This document shows, piece after piece, positions 23,041 through 33,517 of a DNA stretch of 64,000 nt (the stretch's first letter is position 1; the number at the start of each line of letters is the position of its first letter). Both the position numbers and the translations under genes were made by a program. The DNA is from Posidonia oceanica (lineage: Eukaryota > Streptophyta > Magnoliopsida > Alismatales > Posidoniaceae). The notes beneath the pieces were generated by a model. That model searched no databases. It was not told the DNA's origin and worked only from the letters and a program-made list of their open reading frames with translations. The stretch is from NCBI GenBank assembly GCA_037176725.1, contig JAZBRS010000020.1:97048501-97112500 (forward strand), written 5' to 3'.

Positions 23041-23859
23041 GAAGGTGAGGAGCTAATGTTGGATTCAGAAACTTTCCACTCATCTCATGATTGTTAGAAA
23101 TGTTGATGTACTTAAGCACTAAAGAGAAGTTCCACGTCTACATGGAAAGTTCTCCAAAGATCTCTACTTCAAATAGAGCAAAACTTCAAGTTTGTGTTAT
23201 GTCCGAAGCCATATGAAGAATTCACCCCCAACTTACATGAAACTATCTCCGGTTACGACATAGAAAATGGTGGGACACAACTTTGGGATAGATTCGAAGT
23301 CAATGAGTTTGACGAAACTATAACCAAACACTTCAATCTAGTTAGCTTCAAGAATTGTGATTCTGAGAAAACACCTTCTAAACCCTTTCCTTCAATTCAA
23401 CTACAAAGGCTAGAGACAATCTGCAACAATGCTACAAATTTTCTCCACAAACACAGACTGAGATATTCATTATAACAAATACTGTTGTCCTCTCCGAATA
23501 TATTGTGAATATAGAATATAGTTATATTATTTTGTTATCAAGGGGAGAGGGGGGTTTATGCACTTGGAAAGCACTAGAATTGATTTAGAGGGAATTCAGT
23601 TTCCCATTGACCATCCAAATCAAGGTATTTGTGCACAATAGAGGAAATGATTTGATTGAAAACTAATTCCACTACTTTCCCAAGTATGTGTAAATATCAT
23701 GGAATTTATTTCCCTACTTATCTCTTGAGATTTTACTAGAATTCATCCTCTTCTCTAATTAAGATCTTGATATGTTCAGTTTTGTTGAGTTCTTTTTTAT
23801 AAATTAATGATTTTCACATAATTTATATTTGTTTGATACAATATGATTTTAGAAAATTT

Positions 23860-24400
23860 ATTGTCTAATAATTATGTATAATAATATTTATTTTCTATTT
23901 ATATGATAATTTTTTTTATTTTATTTAAGAATATATAATGATTATAATAGACTTTATTATCAAACATTAATGTATGATAATATTATATTATTTAAAATAT
24001 TTAAAGATTTTAATGAACTTTCTTATCAAATAATGGTTTATTATTTTATTTTATTTAATAATATATAATTATTTTAGTAAATCTTATTCTCAAATAATAG
24101 TGTATGCTAGTATTATATTTTATTATTTAATAATACTTAATTATTTTAGTATTATTTATTATCAAATAATCATATACTATAACAATTATATTATTTATAT
24201 AGAAATTATAATATTTTCAGTAAACTCTATTATCAAATAATGTTTATGATAATACTATATTTTATTTATTAATAATCAAATAATGGGCATTATAATTTTT
24301 ATTTTATTTATTTAATATTTATAATATTTTTTAAAAAATTATTATCAAGTAATAGTACATGAAAATATTTATTTACAAATATATATGATCTATTTCTAGT
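23860..24400 (+). repeat. Degenerate AT-rich tandem array, period about 65-75 bp
   Basis: Units begin TTATCAAATAAT and continue with (A/T)TGATAATATTATATTTTA and TTTAGTAAA. At least seven imperfect units are visible, at roughly 23862, 23958, 24022, 24088, 24158, 24228 and 24278. No gene. The rest of 23706-24530 is also AT-rich and featureless. Confidence 0.7.
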
Positions 24401-24639
24401 TTCACACACATTCGAAGTTCATTTTCTCATTATTTCCATAACATATACAAATAATAGGAAATGAGTCAAAGAGAAATCAAATTTTCTTACATTCTAAGGA
24501 AACACAATTCCTCTTAATTTTCATTAACTTGTGGATTCCAATTTCAATCAAATTTTATGTACAAACAAGCTTTAAATCGTATATCAGAGGTAAGGACAAC
24601 AATAGTGGTTTAGTCATTTCTTGGTCATGTAGTCCAACA

Positions 24640-24960
24640 GGAGCTACTCAGCAGCAGCATTTCGTGTTGGCAGCTGAGGCACGTCTTCGGTGGTCTTGGT
24701 GGCAATTTGTGCATCGCAAAGATGCTTCATCTCTTTTACATTGATGGATGTCACCGAATTACTCCTAGTGCCGTCCTCAAAACCACCATTAGTGTTGAAA
24801 GAAACCTGCACACCAAAGACATAAGAATAGCACTTTGTCAATAATAAGATTAAAATTTGGGGCAACATTGTGAAAGATGCATTCATTACGAAAGGTCCAA
24901 ATGACCCAAAGGAGGCGATAACCATCAAAGACCAAGCAAGGGGTCAAGATGAAATCTGTT
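24640..24960 (-). pseudogene. 3' remnant of a LINE ORF2
   Basis: On the minus strand, 24930-24870 encodes LLWVIWTFRNECIFHN. This matches the conserved WxIWxxRNxxIF segment at the extreme C-terminus of plant LINE ORF2 proteins; the intact-length LINE at 50995-58257 shows WTLWLNRNTVIFRN in the same place. No RT core is nearby. The sequence down to about 24640 may be its 3' untranslated tail, and 24960-25300 holds nothing recognisable. Confidence 0.55.
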
Positions 24961-25309
24961 AAACCTGATCAAAAAGAATAGTTGATCAACCGAGATAAAA
25001 TATCAAAGTAATTATAATCAACAAAAAATTCCAAGTTTGAGCAATCATAGAGTAATCAACAAAAAGATATAAGCAATCCTTTATACGAGAGTCACAAAAA
25101 CGCAAGAAGTGCAACCAGTAGTCACAAAAAGACACAGATAAGAAGTGGAAAATTAAAAGTGTGTGCTAGAGTCTACTAATAATTGCGTATAGTGTAAGGA
25201 AATAGGGAGAAGTGATCTGGCGAGGTTGTGAGCTCAAAAATGGTCCATGCTCTCAATTAAACAAGAATCGTTGATCTAGCATCTAACGGTAGCGAAAAAG
25301 AAAAGTTAT

Positions 25310-25890
25310 TGTTATACCCAGTCCATTATTTTAGGATATAGATTAAAAAATCAAATCTGTTAGAGCCATTAACTCATAACCCATTAACTCAAAACGTTTA
25401 ACGAGTTGAGTCATAGGTTAGAATAAGAATTTTTTATGATTTTAAATTTTAAAAGGAATTCTAAACCTTTCTTCTTAATGATTTGGTGTTTGATATGTTT
25501 TATGTATGTCATTTCCTATGTAAAAAAATGTTTTTTTTGTATTTTTTAGAGATTATTAATTAATTATTATTGGTCATTTATTCGTATTTTATTAGTTTTT
25601 ACACGTTTAGTGTTTAAAACATATTTATTTAGATGATTCTTATATATTTGAATATTATATAATACATGTTTATATACTAGTTAATTTATTACATTGATTT
25701 ATTATTTTATTATGTATTGACCCGTTTGACCCATTAACCCTCACATAACTCATTATCTAAACATGTTGAATCAGATCACGGGTCAGGAGTTGGAAAAATG
25801 GGTCATCACACCCGATCTATAACCCGTTATCTCAAAACAGATTGGGTCACAGAATGACCACTAACTTGACCCAACCCGTTGACACCCCTA
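25310..25890. repeat. Possible hAT-type non-autonomous element, one end recognisable
   Basis: The right end reads ACCCGTTGACACCCCTA (25874-25890), a terminal sequence typical of plant hAT elements. The interior is rich in GACCCATTAACC/ACCCGT motifs. No clear matching left end or 8-bp duplication was found, so the boundaries are tentative. Confidence 0.4.
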
Positions 25891-26024
25891 TCTATTGTTG
25901 TTCATGATGAACCACGCTAATCTCTATGTTTTTCATGTGATTACTTTCTCTTGATTGAAGTCCACAACACAAATGTATATGTAGTACCCAATTTCAATCA
26001 AAATCTCTATGTTTTCTATTTTAG

Positions 26025-26575
26025 GGTGCATGTTCTATAGGCGCCTACAGGTAAAATGCCTGTAGACACCTTAAGTGGGTGAAATGTCAACTGTTGAATT
26101 TAACCAACGGTTGAGAGAGAGCAGGAAGAGGGGGAAGGGTTGGGAGGAGGCGGGCAGCATAGATGGAGCATGCGGAGACGACAGCACAACGGAGACGGCG
26201 ACGCAGCGTGGTACACGGGGGAGGAGGAGCACTTTGGAAGGATAGGAAGGCAACGACGAGGAAGAAGAGAACGGGATGACAGGAGAGAAGAAGAGGCGAC
26301 AGCAGTGGAGAGGGGCAGGGAAGCGACGGTAGGAGGAGGAAGAGGGAGCAGAGGCAACGACAAGAGGAGGGTGGAGAGGCGACGATGGTGAGGAGGGTGG
26401 GAAGACGACAGGAGGAGGTGTGGAGGTGAGAAAGGGAGGAGGGGAGGTGAAAAAAAGGAGGGGAGGAAGTCCAGATTTAATCTTAAATTTTGAAATCATA
26501 CGGACGTCTAAGATTTTATGTGTCTACAGGAACTTCGTAGGTACCTATAGATGCATTTTGGCCTTTTTATTTTGA
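26025..26575. mobile_element. Small TIR element with purine-rich interior
   Basis: Imperfect inverted termini: near the left, TGCATGTTCTATAGGCGCC and CCTGTAGACACC; at the right, reading inward on the minus strand, TGCATCTATAGGTACCT and CCTGTAGACACAT. The interior (26110-26470) is a GA/GGA-rich low-complexity tract. It gives opposite-strand open frames of serine/proline composition, which I do not regard as genes. A related end occurs at 32240-32275. Confidence 0.5.
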
Positions 26576-26989
26576 GAATTCTATTAGTATCGAAGTTTAC
26601 ATAAACTCCATCAAGTATTGGATTAGGATGTTTGTTGAAATTGTTTCAATATGTGCCTCCTTTTTGTAATCATATCTTATCATCTAGTGAAGAATGGACT
26701 TTTGCTGTCAATACATAGTCTTTTGGATGAATCACGGAAATTTTTATATTTTCAAGTAATTGCTTTCTCTTACCTAATATCATAGCACAAATGAATCCGT
26801 GGTACCCATTCTCAATCAATATCTCAATCCCTCAGACATATGGGGCGGTTCATTGGAGATGCATATGTAGGCTTTCCGACATCATCTATGATTTAACAGA
26901 TGGTTAAGTATGCTTGAAACTTGATAGTTTCAAAGAATGCTCAGTCATGAGTTTTTTTTTAGTCTAACCTTTTTGTTGTTTTTTCTTTT

Positions 26990-27085
26990 TATTTGGTGTC
27001 CATTAGATTCAAACTCTTAATCTCTTGTTGGAGACAAAAAAAAAACTTCACCACTAAACCAAATGATTGTAGACGCAGTCATAAG
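26990..27085 (-). repeat. SINE-like tRNA-derived fragment
   Basis: On the minus strand GGTTTAGTGGTGAAG resembles a pol III A box. About 37 bases on, GAGTTTGAATCT resembles a B box (GGTTCGAATCC). The spacing suits a tRNA-derived SINE, but I cannot fold a full tRNA. The rest of 26576-27650 shows no gene. Confidence 0.4.
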
Positions 27086-27851
27086 TTAGAGTTAATAACA
27101 CTAACAAAAACTACTTGTCTTTATTTTGTCTATATTTTCCATAACAAGCTGACGGAAGCTAGAAAAGCAGCAGTCCACTGACCGACACTATAAGATAACC
27201 TGGTCATGATTGCAGCTTTTCAGTATATTTTCACAAAATCAATCCAAATCATTTGCCTAGATCATGTAATTGTGTTGTGTTTTCGACAAGATCCAAATAA
27301 AAAAAATTCACAAACTATATTCTTATTTATTACTCTTTTTAGTAAAATATGAACAATTCAATCCAGATTCCTTGAGTCTAGCTAGTTGTGAAAAGCATAG
27401 AAAATATTTTAAAGTTTCGATAGCAAAACCAAAGTTATCTTTTTCTATCAGAGTTGAGGTCTTTATCGAATTTATGAGAGAAAAAATGTACTATTTTCCT
27501 TTATTTTTTAGTATTTCTTGCTTTTAATTGAACTTCACAATCCTTTTTATAGTGTCTTCACTTCACAAGCCTGCTTTGCTGCAGCAAAAGCGCACATAAT
27601 GAAAAGATGCTAACTGCAGAGCTGATAATATAGTATTTGACAACAGGGGTGGACAATTCATAGGAGACATAAATTTATTGTAACCTCAAATAGAACCAAG
27701 CAGATGTTACACATTATTACAACATCAAGGATTCATACAAGACAAATACATATATATTTGCTCTACCTTTAATACAGCAGCTTTGGGTTTTGTAGAAACA
27801 CACAGTTACTTACCTTCAGCAACGCCTACAGGTTTTGTTATCATCTCATAT

Positions 27852-30800
27852 TTAACATGTGCTCAACAGCTTCTTTATGTCTTTCTGCAATCAGCAGAGG
27901 AAGCCAAGTAAATAGGTTTGTGTATCAGTATATGGTAAGTCTTATTCACCCTGGTCATCAAAACTAGTTTTAGAAAAAGCTTTTACTTCAATGCTCATTG
28001 GGGAGGTCGTTGGTGCATAACGATCCACCACATTGCCCTCCATGTCAATCAAGAATTTCGAGAAGTTCCACTTGATGTTGCTCCCAAAGAGACCACCTTT
28101 GCTTGACTTCAAGAATTTATACAGAGCAGCAGCATCATTTCCATTCACATCAATCTAATGAAGGAAAACCAGTGATTAGTCTAAAATTACAGACAACCAC
28201 TGTCCTTCCTGCTTACATCAGGCACAGTTTAAATTAACTGCAAATCATGAATGCAGAAGAGGTTGTAAGGGTATTACAACTACAGTATTACATTAGAAGC
28301 ATGGATGGGACTGTTGGAATTTTTTTATCTGATAATAGACCAGAAAAAATTGGATATTGCCAGATTTCTACTAGATCAAGATGCAAGTTTATGCATTGCA
28401 AATTAACTAATGATATTATAGAAAAAATAACTGAAACAAATAGAAATTCATCTGACAGTGCATAACCCTTCTCAGTAGGACTTTAGTGTTAAGTTGTTCT
28501 CACTTGCAAATAACAAACAGATCATGGACATAACTAATATTCCTATTGCAGCACTAGTTAGAAAACACAATACACATTTGGTAACATAATAAAAAAATCC
28601 ACTCAGATCTATAATGAAATGCATCTCGAAAAAATGCAAACAAAAGGGAATGTACTTCCAGTTGATGGTGAAAATTTCACGAGAAATTAGATGATGTCAT
28701 CTTACTACGACTTTGACAATTGTAATTAGGAGATCAAGATGCATCAAGATTTCCATTATTATCAATAATCAACCATTATGTCGCAATCTTGAATACAATG
28801 TCTAGAATATCTTGTGAAAATCATAGGTCTATCCGTACTACAATGTCTAACATATCTTGTGAAAATCATAGATCTATCTATAGTACAATGTCTAGCATAT
28901 CTTGTGAAAATCATAGGTCTATCTGTACTATTATGTCTAGCATATCTTGTGAAAGTCATAGGTCTATCTGTACTACCTTATCAAAGATCGGGTACTCGGC
29001 CTTGAAGCGGGTGCAAGCAAACTCCATGATCTGCTCATTGTTTCCAGGCTCTTGGCCCCCAAACTGATTGCATGGGAATGCCAGTATCTCAAAATCTGTA
29101 TGAGGAAATTGAGCAAGAGTAAGCAATGGAAAAAGGAACAAGACTTGATGATTGTTACTATAGTGCCTATTAGCCATAGATAGGTCAGATGCTTCAGCCT
29201 TTAAGCAAAGTTAATGGTTGTTACTTGTGTTAAATACTTCTGGGGAAAGGCATACAAAACATTAACAGATAAGTTATAACTAATTTTTAAAAATGAAAAT
29301 CATTTTAAAGGAAAAATTAAACAAATTCCTACTCAATCTTCAATGAAAGCCTTGCCTACATTATCATGGACTAACAATTAACCAAGTGAAACAGCATAAA
29401 TTCCAACAGAATCAAAATCCTCTTGAAAGAGAGAATTAAATCAACTCGTACTAAAATAGCCCATCCACCAAAATCAATGGTAATATAGCAATAGACCACT
29501 TTAAGTTATGTTTGGAGTAGGTCCCTGGTATACGAGTCTGCTAGTGATTCAGTTTTAATGGTATCTGCAACTGAAATTATATCCAAATAGGAAAAATTGA
29601 AAATCAAATTTTGAATAGGTCTAACATAAATTCATCAAAAGCATATACAAATTTCCAATAAAATCCAGTTCTTTGCAAAATTTGTAGGAATCCAACTTTT
29701 TGAACCTTGGGTTTAAAAATCTAAAAGTTGTCAAGTGATAGAGTTTGACCTTTGTCTTTGTAATTCTCGTACAGCTTACTGAGCTCTGTATAGTTTGAGT
29801 TAGCCAGCCCGCTGCAATCAATCTCTTGAGTTAGTATACAACCATAAGATAGTTTAACTCTTACTAAATGCAGAGTTCAATAAATTGTAGACACTATCAA
29901 TAAATTAAATGTTTAAGAATAACACAAGATTGACAATAAATAGAAGTGTGGTAATACCATTGAGATGCAACATTGACAATTAGCAGAACCTTTCCCTTGT
30001 AAATACTGAGATCCACATCATCTCCCCTAGCATTCTGCAAAATGTTTACTACAGCTAAATTATCTTACAGGATAAATCAACTTAATTGACGAAAAAAATG
30101 TATATGCATCTAACGAAGATTCCATACAGATATCCTGTCCCAGAAACAGTGTTTGTGCCTCATAGAGCTAATTAAAATCCAAAAAATTCGGTTGGAAACA
30201 AGAAACACCAAACAAAAAAAAGACCCACATAGCACAATTTAGCAATAAACTCTACGAGGAGAAGGAAATCCTATTAAAAAATAAATTAAAAAAAAACCCA
30301 ATTCTAGAATGGCCAATCCAACTAATATTCCCATTTTGCCCTTGCAAAAGAGAAAGAGCAGAGAAAATAGCAAGAGGGAAGGGAATGGACAACTCTGCTC
30401 CGCTTTCAAGAACTCCGATCCCAAAATTGGGGGAGAAAGAAATAGACAGAGAGAGAGAGGGGAGAAATCTAGGGTTAGGGATTTTAGGCGATGGGGCAGC
30501 AGTCGCAAATCTACAGATTCGTGGCGAGGGGTACGGTGATCCTGGCGGAGTATACGGAATTCACCGGGAACTTCACGAGCATCGCGTCGCAGTGCCTCCA
30601 GAAGCTCCCGGCGTCCAACAACAAGTTCACCTACAACTGCGACGACCACACCTTCAACTACCTTGTCGAGGACGGCTACACTTATTGTGTCGTCGCCGTT
30701 GATTCGTTTGGGAGGCAAGTACCCATTGCTTTTTTTGGAGAGGGTTAAGGAAGACTTCAACAAGAGATACTGCTGTTGCCAATAGCCTCAATCGAGAATT

Positions 30801-30919
30801 TGAGTCAAAACTTAAGGAGCATATGCAGTATTGTGTGGATCATCCAGATGAATCATGTTTTATACACAGACCTTCACCGTGAAATCGTAGACGGACCCCT
30901 TGGTCGAGTTGCTAGCCAT
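27852..30919 (-). CDS. Glutathione peroxidase (plant thioredoxin-dependent type), six exons, 168 aa
   Basis: Coding exons on the minus strand are 30919-30872, 30034-29958, 29811-29750, 29095-28977, 28154-27987 and 27884-27852. All introns are GT-AG, the phases agree, and the sum is 507 nt with a TAA stop. The peroxidatic Cys is residue 42 (NVASQC, codon split by intron 2). Cys71 lies in [13 protein letters not shown] and the resolving Cys90 in FACTRF, the 29- and 48-residue spacings usual in plant enzymes. Gln77, Trp131 and Asn132 (KWNFSKF) complete the active site. These enzymes reduce lipid and hydrogen peroxide, usually with thioredoxin. No transit peptide is visible ([16 protein letters not shown] start), so a cytosolic product is likely. 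Exon 1 is only 48 nt and is separated by an 837-bp intron containing an antisense VAMP72 fragment. The gene lies between the arms of the inverted duplication and is the best candidate for a working gene here. Confidence 0.93.
28795..28974 (+). repeat. 45-bp minisatellite, four units, touching the intron 4 donor of the peroxidase gene
   Basis: Units start at 28795, 28840, 28885 and 28930, each containing CATATCTTGTGAAAATCATA or a near match (AATATC in the first unit). The array ends two bases from the splice donor at 28976. In gene sense, unit junctions read GTAGTAC or similar, close copies of the real donor. Confidence 0.9.
30350..30855 (+). pseudogene. Intronless VAMP72 (R-SNARE) 5' fragment inside peroxidase intron 1
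   Basis: ATG at 30491 opens a longin domain that closely follows plant VAMP721/722 ([48 protein letters not shown]). An extra T in a T-run at 30729-30735 shifts the frame and ends the open frame at 30748. Out of frame, homology goes on through [11 protein letters not shown], a small deletion, and [20 protein letters not shown] to about 30852, where it stops. The SNARE motif and membrane anchor are absent. No intron interrupts roughly 120 codons, and a GA-rich 5'-UTR-like stretch precedes the ATG. This looks like a cDNA-derived piece that kept the 5' rather than the 3' end. It is antisense to the peroxidase gene. Confidence 0.85.
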
Positions 30920-30947
30920 CTACGGAACAAATTTAACGGTAACAAGA

Positions 30948-31100
30948 GGCGTGCTGCTGTGGAAGGGCCGGCGTAGATCGACCGGCGTGCTGCTGTGGAA
31001 GGCTCGACGTGGATCGAGAGGCGTGATGCTGCTGTGGAAGGGCCGGCGTGGATCGACCGGCGTGCTGCTGCTGTGGAAAGGCCGGCGTGGATCGGTGAAT
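30948..31100 (+). repeat. 36-39-bp minisatellite upstream of the peroxidase ATG
   Basis: Four units of the type GGCGTGCTGCTGTGGAAGGG...GGATCGACC. Unit length changes by multiples of three (36, 36, 39, about 39). It lies about 30 bp upstream of the peroxidase start codon, in its 5'UTR or promoter. The plus-strand open frame through it (GVLLWKGRR repeats) has no other support. Confidence 0.85.
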
Positions 31101-31394
31101 AGAGACAACCCAGTCGATCCGTATCAAGACATATGGAATCAACACAGGTCAGACATGTGGATCGGTGTACTGCTAATATATCGATATGCTACTGCTTTGA
31201 CGGATGGCGGAAAACGGTGGACGGCTGGCGGAAGAGATCGGTGTGCTGTTGGTGCCTGGCAGAGATGGTGGACGCCGCACGGTTGGCGGAAGAGAGGTGG
31301 AATGGGAGTGTGGAAGAGAAACGCGAGAGAAATCAGAGAATAAGATTTAAGATTCTAGGGATTAGGGTTTTGATTTGAGTTTAAGTTTTTAACA
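31101..31394. other. Upstream region of the peroxidase gene
   Basis: Moderately GC-rich with degenerate GGCGGAAGAGA repeats (31220-31300). It probably contains the promoter. No TATA box could be assigned with confidence. Confidence 0.4.
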
Positions 31395-31452
31395 CACACG
31401 ATGTTCACGCATACTTGGAAAGGATTGGAATTAGTTTTCTGTCAAATCATTA

Positions 31453-32276
31453 GGTGTGTAAAGATTTTTTTTCCATAAATACGTAAGATCATTGGATTAA
31501 AATCCAATGACTTGTCTCTTTCTTTTATTATTTTTTTTCTCTCTTTTCTTTTTTTTCAACCCTCGCACAATCCTCAACTCCTCCTTTCTCCCGACATCGC
31601 CACCGCCTTCTCTTTCCTGTTCTTTCCGTTACCATTTTTGCTTTTGCCTATCTTATGTATCTTCGTCGAGCTCCTCTTCCTCTTCTAGTGTCTCTCTCGT
31701 GTATCGTCGTCGACTTTTCCTCCCTTCTCTTCCGTATACTATCGTTCGCCTCCCTCGTGTACCGTCGCCGACTTCCCCTCCCTTCTCTCCCATGTATTGT
31801 CGCCTGCCTCCCCTGTGTACCGTCGTCGACCTCCTTTTCCTTCTCTCTCGTGTACCAGCGCCTCCCATCTTTCCCACGTACCATCGTCGACCTCCCCTCC
31901 TCTAGCACCTCCCTCGTGTACTATGCTCCTCCCTACGCCTCCCCCTCCATCGCCTGCCTCCCTCGTGTACCATCGTCGACCTCCTCTCCCTCTTCCAGTG
32001 CTTCCAACACCTCTCCCGTGTACCTTCGCCGACCTCCCCTCCCTTCTCTCTCGTGTACCAGCACCTCCCTTCTCTCACATGTACCATCGCCGACCTCCCC
32101 TCCTCCTCCAATGTCTCCCTTGTGTACCGCACACTCCTCCCCCCGCCTCTCCCTCCACCGCCTCCTTGGTCGCCCCTCCCTCTCTTCCTCCTCTCTTCAG
32201 CCGTTGGATGTATTCAAGGATGTAAATTATGCACCTATAGTGATTCTTCTTTGTAGGTGTTTACAGAAAAAACAAC
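31453..32276. repeat. Insertion in the right arm with an irregular pyrimidine-rich minisatellite
   Basis: The left arm is continuous at the corresponding place (about 23645), while here 0.82 kb is inserted. The core (31650-32140) is an irregular array of GTGTACC(A/G)TCG(C/T)CGACCTCC with spacers of 20-60 bases, about a dozen copies. Three frames stay open through it because of composition. The right end (GCACCTATAG, TGTAGGTGTTTACAG) resembles the ends of the 26025-26575 element, so both may belong to one family. Confidence 0.6.
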
Positions 32277-33517
32277 TTCTGTGCATAAATACCTTGATTT
32301 AGATGGTTAACAGGAAATTGAATTTCCTCTAACTCAATTCTAGTACTTTTTAAGGACACAAATCCTCCTCCCCACGTAATAACAAAATAATATAACTATA
32401 TTTTGTATTCACAATATATTTGAAGAGGATAACGGTATACGTTATAATGAACATCTCAATCTGTGTTTGTGGAGAAAATTTGTAGCTTCATTGCAGATTG
32501 GCACTAGCGTTGGTAGTTGAATTGGAGGAAAGGATTTAGAAGGTGTGTGCTATCTCACATTCACAATTCTCAAAGTTAACTAGATCGAAGTATTTGGTCA
32601 TGGTTTAGTCAAACTCATGAGCTTTGAATCCGTCACAAAGTTGGGTCCCACCATTATCTCTGTCGCAGCTGGAGATAGTTTCATGCAAGTTGGGGAGTGA
32701 ATTCCCCATGTGGCTTTGGACATAATGCGAACCTGAAATACTGATGACTCTATCTGAAGTAGAGACATATGGAGAACTTCCCATGTAGACGTGGAACCTC
32801 TCTTTTGTGCTTAAGTACATCAACATTGCTAAGAATCATGAGATGAGTGAAAAGTTACCGGATCCAACACTAGCTCCTCACCTTCGAACTCTACTATTTG
32901 ACAACTACGGATAGAAAGGTACGTGTACACTTGATTTGTAATTGTCCATTGGGTTCGTTTCTAACACACATGCACACATCTTGAAATTTTATTTGATTGG
33001 AGAATGGAAGTTTTATTGTCCTTTTTTTTTTTTGAAGTTTTTTTCTTGAAACTTTGAATGTGTTTTTATATGTGAGATCATAAACAGAGATGGTCTCCTC
33101 TAGGAAGCTCATATCATCGTTGTAAGCTTTGTTGAATTATCTTTCACTAATATATATGACACCCTTTAATTTTCTAGGACTTGTGTGTTTATCTACCATC
33201 TTCAAGATGATGACTGTTATAGATACTATATCTCTTTCTAGAAATAATTTGAGTGGCAATATACCTTCTTCACTATGTGCATATCAACTACTTTTCCTAG
33301 ACCTGTTGATGAATCATTTCTCTAGGGAGATCCCTAGATGGCTGCCAGATTCAGTGCTTATTTTGAATTTAGGATACAACTATCTAAGTGGAAGTTTTCC
33401 ATATAGTGGAGGCGAAGGTAGCACAGGTATTGGAGGTGGTGGGGGTAGTGGAGGCAGAGGCATCGGAGGTTGTAGGCAAAGGTAGCGAAAGCTGCAGGGG
33501 TAGTGGAGGCGAATGGA

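Larger units (their letters stand above)
17640..23300 (-). pseudogene. LRR receptor-like protein pseudogene, left arm
   Basis: The minus strand encodes leucine-rich repeats of the plant extracellular type. In 18580-17880 successive repeats show LxxLxLxxNxLxGxIP (NNLSGRIPQNIRNL, IPKEFGNLFGLMNLNLYGNN). Near 17690-17640 the C-terminal transmembrane stretch (LWFYLGMILGFVIGF) is present, followed by a TAG where the right copy has TGG. No kinase domain follows, so it is of the receptor-like protein type. The C-terminal part is shifted in frame near 17880. More 5' LRR sequence lies at 23140-23041 (YINISNNHEMSGKF), cut off by the solo LTR. A tandem duplication (18570-18990 and 19736-20180) interrupts the gene. 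Intact relatives are cell-surface immune or developmental receptors; this copy cannot encode one. Confidence 0.85.
16594..23705 (+). repeat. Left arm of a large inverted duplication
   Basis: Sequence from the LTR edge at 16594 to about 23705 recurs in reverse complement between about 41190 and 31395. Aligned landmarks are the GTTGTAGAGTAGTTTTCC segment (16597 against about 41178), the LRR coding blocks, the CTTGCAAACAACAATTTG block (18260 against 39388), and the inner end around 23650-23705 against 31395-31451. The arms differ by insertions: a solo LTR here, and a CACTA, an LTR element and a minisatellite in the right arm. The true outer end of this arm is hidden by the Ty3 insertion. Confidence 0.85.

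Noticed and set aside
26071..26499. Serine/proline-rich minus-strand and arginine-rich plus-strand frames
   Set aside because: Low-complexity GA-rich interior of a small TIR element.
28795..28974. Evenly spaced repeats that could suggest a CRISPR array
   Set aside because: Units are directly adjacent 45-bp copies without unique spacers, in a plant intron.
30239..30763. 174-codon minus-strand open frame
   Set aside because: It is the antisense of the VAMP72 fragment and its 5'UTR and shows no domain of its own.
30900..31343. 147-codon plus-strand open frame with GVLLWKGRR repeats
   Set aside because: Produced by the 36-39-bp minisatellite. It overlaps peroxidase exon 1 on the other strand and has no homology I recognise.
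31507..32302. Proline/serine-rich open frames of 130-215 codons
   Set aside because: Several frames are open at once across a pyrimidine-rich minisatellite, a composition effect.
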